64,000 nt of DNA, taken from contig NZ_CP026514.1 of assembly GCF_002953935.1 (NCBI RefSeq), positions 3,410,001-3,474,000 of the forward strand. The letters are read 5' to 3'. The first letter of the stretch is position 1. Each line of letters opens with the position of its first letter. A program made the position numbers and the translations under genes. This document shows, one piece after another, positions 1 to 7,842 of the stretch. A model generated the notes under the pieces. It had not been told where the DNA came from. It ran no database searches and was given only the letters and a program-made list of their open reading frames with translations. Source of the DNA: Arthrobacter sp. PGP41. Its GTDB lineage: Bacteria; Actinomycetota; Actinomycetes; Actinomycetales; Micrococcaceae.

Positions 1-522
1 AATCATTCCGGCCTGCAGGAAGTCCGCTTCCGCGCTTTCGTCCCGGAGCCGGACGGCAAGGAAATGGTCGCCAGCTTCAACTGGCAGGTGGGCATCCAAA
101 ACGGAAAATCCCCGTCGAACGTCTCCAGGTACCCGTTCCTGCGCGGCAAGGGCTGGTACACGCACGCCCTGTACTGCGAGGCCTCGGTCCGCAGCCTCCC
201 CCTTCCCGACGGTCCGGTTTCAGGCATCTGGACGCCAGTAGTGGGGCTGACCACCCATCCTGACGGCTCACTCCCGGCCACCCACTCATTCATCGCGATC
301 GACCCGGACTTCCACGGTTCCCCGCCAAACCGCGGAACCGTGCTGTGGGACGCCGCCGGCCCCTACGGCCCCGAACCTTTTGGGGCTGCTCCCCTTTCCA
401 TCGACACCCGGACACTGGCCAACGGCGTGCACAAGCTGCACCTGAGGACCTCGTGCCGCGACAACACCCTGGGTTCAACCAACGCCGGCGTGACCGTGAT
501 TCCCTTCACGGTGGCCAACTGA
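1..522 (+). CDS. C-terminal part of an unrecognised, probably secreted protein
   Basis: The reading frame is open from the first base of the window and ends at a TGA at 520-522, so only the last 173 residues are visible and the true start lies outside. The segment is rich in Gly, Pro, Ser, Thr and aromatic residues and has no membrane segment. It alternates short hydrophobic and polar stretches, as beta-sandwich extracellular domains do. It has two cysteines, one in each half (CEAS and SCRD). I do not recognise a family. The next 230 bases have no convincing gene. Confidence 0.6.
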   Translation, partial: NHSGLQEVRFRAFVPEPDGKEMVASFNWQVGIQNGKSPSNVSRYPFLRGKGWYTHALYCEASVRSLPLPDGPVSGIWTPVVGLTTHPDGSLPATHSFIAIDPDFHGSPPNRGTVLWDAAGPYGPEPFGAAPLSIDTRTLANGVHKLHLRTSCRDNTLGSTNAGVTVIPFTVAN

Positions 523-752
523 CGGCCCCGGCGGCGGCACCGGCGTCGTGCTTCGCGTTTGGAATCAGTACGCCCTGCTGAGGTGCTCGACTGGCAAATT
601 CAGTTTCGACACGGATGCTCCACTGCGCAGCCCATATATCGGCTGCGTCAGGTCAGAGGAGCGTCGAGACGGAACAAGGGCGTCGCCCACCGTTGTCCAC
701 ATAGCAGCAGACACCCCTCCCGCGCCCGCCCGGCAGCTGGGATCGTCAATCC

Positions 753-1727
753 ATGCCAGATATGCCTCCGCTCTTCTTGTCCCGCGAGCGCATCCTGCTT
801 GGGATCACCCCGAATGAGCTCGCCAAGCGCGTGAAGGCCGGCGATTTGGCCCGTATCCGGCACGGCGTCTACACGGACGGTGCAGCCTGGCGCAATCTGA
901 AGCCATGGGAGCAGTACCGGCTCCGCGTGCAGGCAGCGGCCGAAACGTTCGAAAAGCCCACGGTCTTCGCACGCCACTCCGCAGCCAGCGTCTGGGGAGT
1001 GCCCACCGTCGGCTTGCACCACCCGGTGGAGGCCCTCACCATGAAGAACGACGGCGGCCGGTCGCGGGCCGGGGTCAGCCGTCACTACGCGGCGCCGGCG
1101 GGGCTTCAGATAGTCAGGCGGGAGGGGCTTCTGGTCACAGACCGCATCCGCACCGTCCTGGACCTGGCAGCGTATACTCCCTTCGCCGAGGCTGTTGTAC
1201 CTATGGACCATGTGCTTCGCCCGGACAGAATACGAAGGCTGGCTGCCCTGACCAAGGCCGAACTCGAAGGCGCCATCGAACCGAACTACTCCGCTGCCGC
1301 CGGGCGGAGGATCCGTGCGGTTATTGAGTTTGCTGATCCTGCCTCTGGGTCGGCCGGAGAATCGTTGAGCCGGGCACTGATCCATCTGGCTGGCTTCGAG
1401 CCTCCGGTTCTCCAACAAGAGTTTGTGGACGCAGCCGGCCGTGTGGGCTACGCGGATTTCCATTGGAAGCAGTGCAAAGTTGTTGGCGAATTCGACGGCG
1501 ACGAAAAGTATGTCAAGCCGGAATATGTCAAGGGCAGGACCGCGTCGCAGGCCGTGATAGCGGAAAAGAGGCGCGAGGACCGGATCCGGGCCTTGGGGCT
1601 GAAGGTTGTGCGCTGGCATTGGGCTGACCTCATGGAAGCCGGGACCCTGCAACGGAAGCTGGCGGCGGCCGGCGTGCCCCGCCGTCGTACGCGCTCTGCC
1701 GTAATCGACGCGCAAACGCGTCCGTGA
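753..1727 (+). CDS. AbiEi-antitoxin-like protein with DUF559/Vsr-like nuclease C-terminus
   Basis: The product is 324 aa. The N-terminal ~70 residues have a winged-helix pattern (LAKRVKAGDLARIRHGVYT), typical of the AbiEi-type antitoxin domain found in many actinobacterial orphan proteins. The C-terminal ~100 residues resemble the DUF559/Vsr-like PD-(D/E)xK nuclease fold: an acidic residue in YADFHW, then GEFDGDEKY, then a lysine-rich helix and a final LGLKVVRW strand. No AbiEii-type toxin partner is adjacent, so this is probably an orphan nuclease-like protein and not a working type IV toxin-antitoxin pair. The ATG at 753 has no strong Shine-Dalgarno sequence, and the ATG at 762 is an alternative. 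It stands alone upstream of the sigma-54 gene. Cellular role unknown. Confidence 0.7.
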   Translation: MPDMPPLFLSRERILLGITPNELAKRVKAGDLARIRHGVYTDGAAWRNLKPWEQYRLRVQAAAETFEKPTVFARHSAASVWGVPTVGLHHPVEALTMKNDGGRSRAGVSRHYAAPAGLQIVRREGLLVTDRIRTVLDLAAYTPFAEAVVPMDHVLRPDRIRRLAALTKAELEGAIEPNYSAAAGRRIRAVIEFADPASGSAGESLSRALIHLAGFEPPVLQQEFVDAAGRVGYADFHWKQCKVVGEFDGDEKYVKPEYVKGRTASQAVIAEKRREDRIRALGLKVVRWHWADLMEAGTLQRKLAAAGVPRRRTRSAVIDAQTRP

Positions 1728-1906
1728 CGCGCATGTTCCCCGGCGCCCCCGTTATCCCCGCGTCGACAAGGAATATGCGCGTCGAGAAGGAGTTTGCGCA
1801 CGAGGAACGGGATGCGGGCGCAACCAGCAGGGAAACCGTCGGGGGAGGCTGTGCAGACGCAGGTTCGGGGCTTCCCGAGACGCAGCGGCCGGGGCTAGCC
1901 TGAGCC

Positions 1907-3184
1907 ATGGTCACTCTGGGACCGGCAGGCCAGGGCATGGAGCTACAGGCGGGGCTCAGCACTGAGCTGCGCGCCTTGCCCGGCCTGCTGAAGGCGCTGG
2001 GCATGCTGGCCATGACACACCTGGAGGTGCAGCAGGCCACCGAGAACTGCCTGGCCGAGAACCCCATGCTGGAGCGGACGGACGGCCATCCGTGCCCCGG
2101 CTGCGGCCGCCATGTCCAGTCCGGCTCCTGTTACCGCTGCCGGGACCAGGGAGCCGCCCTGCACTACCAGGACGGGCCCGAGCCAGGCACTGACCCGTTC
2201 AGCACCCTTGAAGCAGATGCCGGGCTGGAAGTACGGCCGGACTCCCGCACTGCCCTCGAATACGTGATGGCGCACCTGACGCAGCGGGGAACCCTGGACG
2301 CGGAGCCGGACGAGATCGCGCAGTTGCACGGGCTGAAGACCGGCCAGGTGCAGGAAGCCCTCCGGGCCCTGCGCGCCGTAGGGCCGCCCGGCATCGGGGC
2401 ACCAAGCGTCACGGCCCTGCTCACCGCCCAGGCCGAGGCGCTGGTGGAGGCGGGCGAGGCGCCGGCCTGGCTCCCCCGCCTGGTCAGCGACCACCTGGGC
2501 GATCTTGCCGCGGGAAGCACTGCCGACGTCGGACGCGCCCTGCAGATCCCGGAAGTGCAGGTCCTGGAGGGACTCGCCGTCATCAAGGAACGGCTGAGGC
2601 CCTTCGCCGCCGCGGAGACCGGCCGGACGGACGCCGCCCCCACCGCCGACGTGTTCCTCTACCGCAGGCCCGACGGGTCCCTTGAGGTGGAGGTGCCCGG
2701 GAGCGCCTGGTTCGGCCTCAAGCTGGTGGAGCTGTGCGACGGCGTGAAAAGGGCTCCCGAGGCGAGGCAGTGGCTCGCCGAGCACGAACTGGCTGCCCAG
2801 CGGCACATCTACCAGATTGACCGCCGGGCCAGCGTCCTGCTGCGCATCACCGAATGCGCCGTGGCCCGGCAAAAAGATTTCCTGGACCACGGCGACGGGC
2901 ACCACCGGCCGCTCACCCGCACCGCAGTAGCGGAGGAAATCGGCGTGCACCCTTCCACCGTCAGCCGGGCTGTCCGCGGGAAGCGGCTGCGGCTGCCCTC
3001 CGGTGCGGTTGCCGACCTTTCCTGCCTGTTCGGCAAGGGCCTGGCCCCCAGGGCGGCACTCCAGGGGCTCCTCGCCGGCGGCCCGGAGCGCCTGTCCGAT
3101 GAAATGCTCCGCGCAGAACTGAGCCGGCAGGGCTTCAGCATCGCCCGCCGGACCGTCACCAAGTACCGCCACTCCCTCCAGTAG
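1907..3184 (+). CDS. rpoN: Divergent sigma-54 (RpoN-type) RNA polymerase sigma factor
   Basis: The product is 425 aa. Sigma-54 directs RNA polymerase to -24/-12 promoters and needs an AAA+ activator to open DNA. Residues 11-56 match region I, ending in ENPMLER (canonical ENPxLE), although the usual glutamine-rich TPQL stretch is lost. Residues 63-78 hold C63-x2-C66-x8-C75-x2-C78, a zinc-ribbon-like pair that normal RpoN lacks. Residues 336-359 form the helix-turn-helix (GVHPSTVSR; canonical GLHESTVSR). Residues 413-421 are the RpoN box ARRTVTKYR (canonical ARRTVAKYR), which reads the -24 element. The ATG at 1907 or the one at 1937 could start the protein. A sigma-54 promoter and its operon follow directly, and an activator gene closes the region. 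No -24/-12 site precedes this gene. The family is rare in Actinobacteria, which suggests transfer or an ancient diverged lineage. Confidence 0.9.
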   Translation: MVTLGPAGQGMELQAGLSTELRALPGLLKALGMLAMTHLEVQQATENCLAENPMLERTDGHPCPGCGRHVQSGSCYRCRDQGAALHYQDGPEPGTDPFSTLEADAGLEVRPDSRTALEYVMAHLTQRGTLDAEPDEIAQLHGLKTGQVQEALRALRAVGPPGIGAPSVTALLTAQAEALVEAGEAPAWLPRLVSDHLGDLAAGSTADVGRALQIPEVQVLEGLAVIKERLRPFAAAETGRTDAAPTADVFLYRRPDGSLEVEVPGSAWFGLKLVELCDGVKRAPEARQWLAEHELAAQRHIYQIDRRASVLLRITECAVARQKDFLDHGDGHHRPLTRTAVAEEIGVHPSTVSRAVRGKRLRLPSGAVADLSCLFGKGLAPRAALQGLLAGGPERLSDEMLRAELSRQGFSIARRTVTKYRHSLQ

Positions 3185-3196
3185 GCCCGGGCCGCC

Positions 3197-3271
3197 GCGA
3201 ACCCGCTTTCGCGCAAGCGAACCCGGCTTCGGCTCCGCGCTGCCGCGAATGAACCACCTGCCAGCGAACCG
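3197..3271. promoter_or_regulatory. Candidate upstream activating sequence for the sigma-54 activator
   Basis: GCGAACCCG occurs at 3197-3205 and again at 3217-3225, exactly 20 bp apart (about two helical turns). A third copy, GCGAACCG, is at 3264-3271. These lie 25-100 bp upstream of the -24/-12 element, where activator hexamers normally bind. The first two copies flank an imperfect GCTT...AAGC palindrome. Assigning them to the activator encoded at 10261-11655 is inference from position. Confidence 0.45.
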
Positions 3272-3296
3272 GCCCTCCCCGAAGCACCCATCCGCG

Positions 3297-3313
3297 TTGG
3301 CACGAATTGTGCA
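3297..3313 (+). promoter_or_regulatory. Sigma-54 -24/-12 promoter
   Basis: The sequence TTGGCACGAATTGTGCA has the invariant GG at 3299-3300 and GC at 3311-3312 with the required spacing. It matches TGGCACG-N4-TTGC at all positions but one (GTGC for TTGC). The start site would be near 3323, giving a leader of about 60 nt before the ATG at 3386. It sits in the only sizeable gap between the sigma-54 gene and the seven-gene operon. Confidence 0.85.
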
Positions 3314-3385
3314 GTAGGAGGGGTATGCGGTGTTCCGCGAGGGTGTCCCCCAAGGCACCCGCAAGACTCCGGGAAGGAAATACTC

Positions 3386-4105
3386 ATGCACGACATCGAC
3401 AGGGCCCTGTTCGAAGGCCAGGACGAAGGCACCTGGGGCGAGGTGATGGATGAAGAATCCGGCCTCTCCTATGAAGGCGAACAATCCCCGTTCCAGGCGG
3501 AAGAGTCCAATGAGGACAGCGCCGGCGAATTCTGGGGCGAGACCGACAGCCAGGAGATGGATGAACTGTCCCTGGCCGCTGAACTGCTGGCCGTCAGCGA
3601 CGAAGGCGAGCTGGACCAGTTCCTTGGCAGCCTGGCCAGGCGGGCCGTTTCAGCAGCACGCGACTTCGCCGGATCCGACGCCGGACGGGCCGTGGGCAAC
3701 ATCCTGAAGTCCGCGGCGCGGAAAGCACTTCCGCAGCTGGGCCAGGCCGTGGGCAACTACATTGTCCCCGGCGCCGGCGGACAGGCCGGACGCCAGGTGG
3801 GCAAGTGGCTTGGCAGCAGGTTCGAGACAGGGCTCCAGCTTGAAGGCCTCTCGCCGGAAGACCGCGACCTCGAGACCGCCCGGGCGTTTGTCCGCTTTGC
3901 CACCTCCACGGCCCAGCGCGCCGCGGCCATGCCCAAGAGCGTCCCTGGCCCCCTTGCAGCGCAAAAGGCCGCAACCGCCGCGGCCCGCCAGCACCTTCCG
4001 GGGCTGCTGAAGCGCCCCGGCCAGGCCGGCTCCCCTGCGAAACCTGCGAACAGCGGCCGCTGGGTCCGCCGGGGCAACAACATCGTGATCATCGGCGCCC
4101 GATAA
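3386..4105 (+). CDS. Unknown acidic/glycine-zipper protein A, first gene of the sigma-54 operon
   Basis: The product is 239 aa with no signal peptide. Residues 1-65 are very acidic and include YEGEQ. Next comes a helical block (ELLAVSDEGELDQFLGSL), then a Gly/Ala-rich stretch (about 105-150) with GxxxG spacing that could insert in or associate with membranes. An Ala-rich basic helix follows, and the tail is GRWVRRGNNIVIIGAR. The next gene is a clear paralog with the same order of blocks. The RBS is GGAAGG just upstream of the ATG. I have seen this layout only as unassigned proteins and know no function. A membrane-active effector or a scaffold are both possible. The gene lies directly behind the -24/-12 promoter, so sigma-54 control is the strongest statement available. 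Confidence 0.8.
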   Translation: MHDIDRALFEGQDEGTWGEVMDEESGLSYEGEQSPFQAEESNEDSAGEFWGETDSQEMDELSLAAELLAVSDEGELDQFLGSLARRAVSAARDFAGSDAGRAVGNILKSAARKALPQLGQAVGNYIVPGAGGQAGRQVGKWLGSRFETGLQLEGLSPEDRDLETARAFVRFATSTAQRAAAMPKSVPGPLAAQKAATAAARQHLPGLLKRPGQAGSPAKPANSGRWVRRGNNIVIIGAR

Positions 4106-4142
4106 CCCCACCCACAGAACAACCGACCCAAAGGATATTGAC

Positions 4143-4904
4143 ATGAGCACCAACTACTACGCAGGCGAGACTGAATCGGCTTTCCCCTGGGCGCAGGAGG
4201 AAGAGGACGAAGGCAGCTTCAGCGGTTACGAAGGCGAACAGGACAACGAGGAAAACCTGGAGTCCGAGCTGGCCATGGAGCTGCTCAGCATCACTTCGGA
4301 GGAGGAACTGGACCAGTTCCTCGGAAAGCTCGCCCGGAGCGTGGTGCGGAACGCCTCCAAGTTCATCAAATCACCCATCGGCAAGGCCCTGGGCGGTGCC
4401 CTGAAATCGGTGGCCAAGAAGGCGCTGCCCATCGTGGGAGGCGCAATCGGCTCCTTCGTTGCTCCCGGCGTCGGCACTGCCATTGGAAGCAAGCTCGGCT
4501 CCCTGGCCGGCGGGCTGCTCGAGGCCGAGGAGGCGGAGTCGATGGACGAAGCCGAGGCCGAGGAGGAGGCGGCCCGCCGCTACGTCCGGTTTGCCCGGGC
4601 CTCCTACCGCAACGCCGCACGGACCCCGGTGTCCGTGCCGCCGGCCGCGGCTGCCCGCGCCGCTGCCACCAGTGCGGCCCGGCGGTACGCCCCGTCCCTG
4701 CTGCGTTCCCGCCGCGCTGCCCGCCGCGGTTACCGCGGGGGAACCCGGATCTACGGCGACCAGTACGCCGGTGCAGTGTGGGGCGCCCCCGACGAAGGCT
4801 GGGACAGCCAGCCAGACGGCGGCTCGAACGGCAACTCCAACGGCGGCGCCGACGAAGGCCGGTGGATCCGGCGTGACGGACGCGTCATCCTGCTCGGCGT
4901 GTGA
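4143..4904 (+). CDS. Unknown acidic/glycine-zipper protein B, paralog of the preceding gene
   Basis: The product is 253 aa. It shares with protein A the acidic start with YEGEQ, the EEELDQFLGKLARS block, a KKALPIVGGAIGS glycine-zipper stretch and the tail GRWIRRDGRVILLGV. The glycine-zipper portion (about residues 95-125) is more hydrophobic than in A. A 40-residue Gly/Asn/Ser-rich linker precedes the tail and is absent from A. Start ATG at 4143 has AAAGGA 7 nt upstream and a 37-nt gap to the preceding stop, so it is cotranscribed. Tandem paralogs suggest a hetero-oligomer or two related substrates of one system. Function unknown. Confidence 0.8.
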   Translation: MSTNYYAGETESAFPWAQEEEDEGSFSGYEGEQDNEENLESELAMELLSITSEEELDQFLGKLARSVVRNASKFIKSPIGKALGGALKSVAKKALPIVGGAIGSFVAPGVGTAIGSKLGSLAGGLLEAEEAESMDEAEAEEEAARRYVRFARASYRNAARTPVSVPPAAAARAAATSAARRYAPSLLRSRRAARRGYRGGTRIYGDQYAGAVWGAPDEGWDSQPDGGSNGNSNGGADEGRWIRRDGRVILLGV

Positions 4905-4939
4905 CGGCCCAGGCGACGAGCAGAAGGGAGGCGAGCCGG

Positions 4940-6265
4940 ATGGACACAAAGACCCTTGGCACCAGCCTGATCGAGAGCGAAGCAACCGGCCTGCTGACCC
5001 GCCTTGACCAGGTTAAGCCGTTCGTCATGCACGAAACGATGGTCCTCGCCGCCGCCCTGCCCCGGGACGCCCAGCTGCTGATCGAACGGTTCCTCCACTC
5101 CGGACGCAACGACCTCCGCCGGCAGCTGGCATCCTTTCTGGACTGGCTGCACGATGAGGGCCGGTTCGCCACGGCCGCCGAGCAGCAGCACCGGTTCGTC
5201 CTCATCCGCCTGCAGTTCAACGTGGTCCTGGCCCAGTTCGATCTCTTCACCGAAGTGGTGACCCAGCGCAGCGAACACTCCACCGGCGTGTGGCTTTCGG
5301 GCCTGGACATCCTCGCGCAGGATGCGCTGCGGGTTGAAACGTCCGACGACGGCGACGCCAGGCTGGTGGTCTACCTCGCCAGGGGTGCGGGTGCTGCGAT
5401 CCGCCGGGCCAAAACCCGGCTCCCCGGGGGCAAGCCAAATCCCGTGGGGATCATCAGGCTTCCCCGGGAGCGGATGATCGGCAGCGGGATCGCCTCGTCA
5501 CTGGTCCATGAAGTGGGGCACCAAGGTGCCGCGCAGCTGGAACTGGTCCCCTCCCTGCGCGCCGAAATCGAGCGGCGCACCACCGGGAACCCGGGCGGGG
5601 TGTGGGAGGCATTCTCCCAGTGGGTCAGCGAGGTGGTGGCAGACCTGTGGTCCGTGGCCACGGTGGGCATCACATCCACAATCGGGCTGCTGGCCGTGGT
5701 CAGCCTCCCGCGCTATTTCGTTTTCCGCCCCAGCGGCACCGACCCGCACCCGATGCCGTACCTGCGGGTGCTGATCTCCGCCGCCATGGGAAACGCCCTC
5801 TACCCGCACCCCCAGTGGCTGGAACTCACCCGGGTCTGGAAGGCGATGTATCCGCTTGCCGGCCTTCCGGCCGAACACGCTGCCTGGATCCGAAACTGCG
5901 AAGCCCGGATCGGGGACTTCGTTGAGCTTCTGCTGGCCCACCCCGTGCCGCTGGCGGACGGCCGCGACCTCGGTTCCATCTTCCCCCTCGGCGAGCGCCA
6001 GCCCGAACAATTGCTCCGCCTCCACCAGGCGTGGGGCGGCGACTTCGGCGTCATGGCCCGCCAGCGGCCGGCCCTGGTCTTTGCCGTCCTGGGCCAGGCC
6101 AAGGCAGCCGGACGCATCACGGCAGAGGAGGAAAGCTCCCGGCTGTCCTCGCTGCTGACCGCCTGGGCGGTCCGGGGCAGCCTGGACGTCCTGGGCTCCC
6201 CCGCGCCTGTCAGGGGACACGCAACGCCCAACTTCACCACAACAGCACCAACAACAAGGAGATAG
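4940..6265 (+). CDS. HExxH zinc-metalloprotease-like protein
   Basis: The product is 441 aa from the ATG at 4940, which has GGGAGG 8 nt upstream. An in-frame GTG at 4901 would add 13 residues but overlaps the previous gene and lacks an RBS. Residues 190-194 are HEVGH, the zincin metal site, in a helix preceded by IASSLV. A probable third ligand, E231, lies in the helix SEVVADLW 37 residues later, as in gluzincins. No signal peptide is present, so it acts in the cytoplasm or is exported by another route. The C-terminal half is helical with no recognised domain. In this operon it could process the two glycine-zipper proteins; that is inference from position. No named peptidase family is assigned. 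Confidence 0.7.
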   Translation: MDTKTLGTSLIESEATGLLTRLDQVKPFVMHETMVLAAALPRDAQLLIERFLHSGRNDLRRQLASFLDWLHDEGRFATAAEQQHRFVLIRLQFNVVLAQFDLFTEVVTQRSEHSTGVWLSGLDILAQDALRVETSDDGDARLVVYLARGAGAAIRRAKTRLPGGKPNPVGIIRLPRERMIGSGIASSLVHEVGHQGAAQLELVPSLRAEIERRTTGNPGGVWEAFSQWVSEVVADLWSVATVGITSTIGLLAVVSLPRYFVFRPSGTDPHPMPYLRVLISAAMGNALYPHPQWLELTRVWKAMYPLAGLPAEHAAWIRNCEARIGDFVELLLAHPVPLADGRDLGSIFPLGERQPEQLLRLHQAWGGDFGVMARQRPALVFAVLGQAKAAGRITAEEESSRLSSLLTAWAVRGSLDVLGSPAPVRGHATPNFTTTAPTTRR

Positions 6266-6267
6266 CC

Positions 6268-7833
6268 ATGGATTTCACCCGACGGCCATCCGCTCCGGTC
6301 TATGCCGGACAGGAAGTGGCCTTCCGTTTCGAGCTCGAGGGCTGGGAAAAGCCGGGCGACTACGACTTCCAGATCATAGACGAACGGGGCCGGACTGTCC
6401 CGATGGGAGGGAGCAAGGGCGGCGTTGTCACCAAGCTCATGGGACCCGGCAAGGACTTCGAACCAACGGTCATGCTTTCTGATTCGGGCGAATACAGGGT
6501 GCGCGTCCGCTCCCATGTCCTCCGCGGCAAGCCGGCACGCTGGTCCGTTCTGGACACGATAAACGTCGAACCGCCGGAGTCGGCTCCCGTGCTCAAGGTC
6601 GCACTCCAAACGGACGCGGCGCCCAACAGCGGCCACAAAGACCTGTGGGGGTTTATAGGGGGCGTCGCCTCGAACCTCAAGTTCGGAAACTTCGCCCGCT
6701 TTGCAAAAGCCAAGGGTGCCAGCCTGGGGACCAAGCCGCCGTTCGGGTCCATGACGTACGACATCCTGCATGCGCTGTCCAAAGAGTTTGTTACCGAGGG
6801 TGCCCTGGGCAACATGTACCCGTCGTCGGGCAAGAAATCGGCCTGGGGTCCAGGAAAGCTTAGCGGCACGGCGATCCCTTTGTCGTACGTCACCGACCAA
6901 AGGAACGTGCCGTACAAGCCCTTCCCGACAGGCATCCCGCGCGGCCAGTACCCATTGGAGCTGGTGCCGTTCGTGGAGCTGATCTACGTGTACTGGCTGG
7001 AGGAAGCCATGCTGTTCCAGTCATTGAACCGCATCATTGCGCGCTTCCAGAACCGCCGTGCACCCGGGGGAAGGGATCCGCTCTCGCGGCTCGCCGTCAA
7101 CCCGCTCATGCCGCTGCGGGGACTCTTGTGGGGCCTCGCCGAGGCCGAGGACGAACGCCTCTCGCTGCGGCGCCGGGCCGCCGAGTATGAGTACCAGTAC
7201 GGACTGCAGCTGATCGGCCGCGCGGTTCCGCCGGCTGAGCTGCTGGTGGAACGGCGGACGCAATTCCTGGAGGCCTTCCACAGCCTGCTCAACGCCTGCC
7301 ACCACTATTACAAGGAGCTCAACGACAAGACCGTGGACGCGGACGCGTTTCCGCTGCTCAGCCACCTGCAGGAGCTGCACCTGGTGCTGGCCAAGGGCGC
7401 AAACAACCAGTTTGCCGACATGGCCCTCATAGCCCGCATTGAAACCATGGATGTGCAGTGGATGCTGGCCCAGCCGGAAATGCATCAGTTCCTGGGCGGG
7501 CCCACCATGGTCCCGTATGAAGAAGAGTGGATGGACCGGGTGGACACCATGAAATCCATGCAGGGGTGGTCCGACGTCAGCGTGACACACTTCTACGATC
7601 TGGCTGTCCACGGCGAGCAGCTCCTTTTGTCCGTCCGCCACGGACGCTGGAACGAATCCACCATGAAGAGCGATGACGCGAAGAACTGGGCCATCGCCTG
7701 GAAGTCGTCAGTCCAGCGCTACATCCACGCCTACCGGGCCGTCACCGGGGTGGACCTCAGCGAGCGGGTGGATACCACCATGCCGTCCACGCTGCTGCAG
7801 CGCCGGCTGGCCCAGAAGCTCGTCCGATACTGA
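6268..7833 (+). CDS. Unknown 521-aa protein of the sigma-54 operon
   Basis: The ATG at 6268 has AAGGAG 6 nt upstream and lies 2 nt after the preceding stop, so I take it as the start. A longer open frame upstream is only read-through of the previous gene. Residues 1-105 look like a beta-sandwich (short alternating strands; PVYAGQEVAFRFELEG... and SGEYRVRVRS), suggesting an Ig-like or C2-like domain. The remaining 400 residues are mixed helical, with many aromatic and His residues (CHHYYKEL, HLQELHLVL, THFYDLAVHGEQ). No transmembrane segment, Walker motif or catalytic signature is visible. I do not recognise the family. It is probably the largest structural or enzymatic component of the operon. 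Confidence 0.75.
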   Translation: MDFTRRPSAPVYAGQEVAFRFELEGWEKPGDYDFQIIDERGRTVPMGGSKGGVVTKLMGPGKDFEPTVMLSDSGEYRVRVRSHVLRGKPARWSVLDTINVEPPESAPVLKVALQTDAAPNSGHKDLWGFIGGVASNLKFGNFARFAKAKGASLGTKPPFGSMTYDILHALSKEFVTEGALGNMYPSSGKKSAWGPGKLSGTAIPLSYVTDQRNVPYKPFPTGIPRGQYPLELVPFVELIYVYWLEEAMLFQSLNRIIARFQNRRAPGGRDPLSRLAVNPLMPLRGLLWGLAEAEDERLSLRRRAAEYEYQYGLQLIGRAVPPAELLVERRTQFLEAFHSLLNACHHYYKELNDKTVDADAFPLLSHLQELHLVLAKGANNQFADMALIARIETMDVQWMLAQPEMHQFLGGPTMVPYEEEWMDRVDTMKSMQGWSDVSVTHFYDLAVHGEQLLLSVRHGRWNESTMKSDDAKNWAIAWKSSVQRYIHAYRAVTGVDLSERVDTTMPSTLLQRRLAQKLVRY

Positions 7834-7842
7834 GGGGCGGAG

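Noticed and set aside
1943..3484. 513-aa open frame opposite the sigma-54 gene
   Set aside because: GC-rich shadow of the plus-strand rpoN frame; no domain, no RBS, and the plus frame has clear RpoN motifs.
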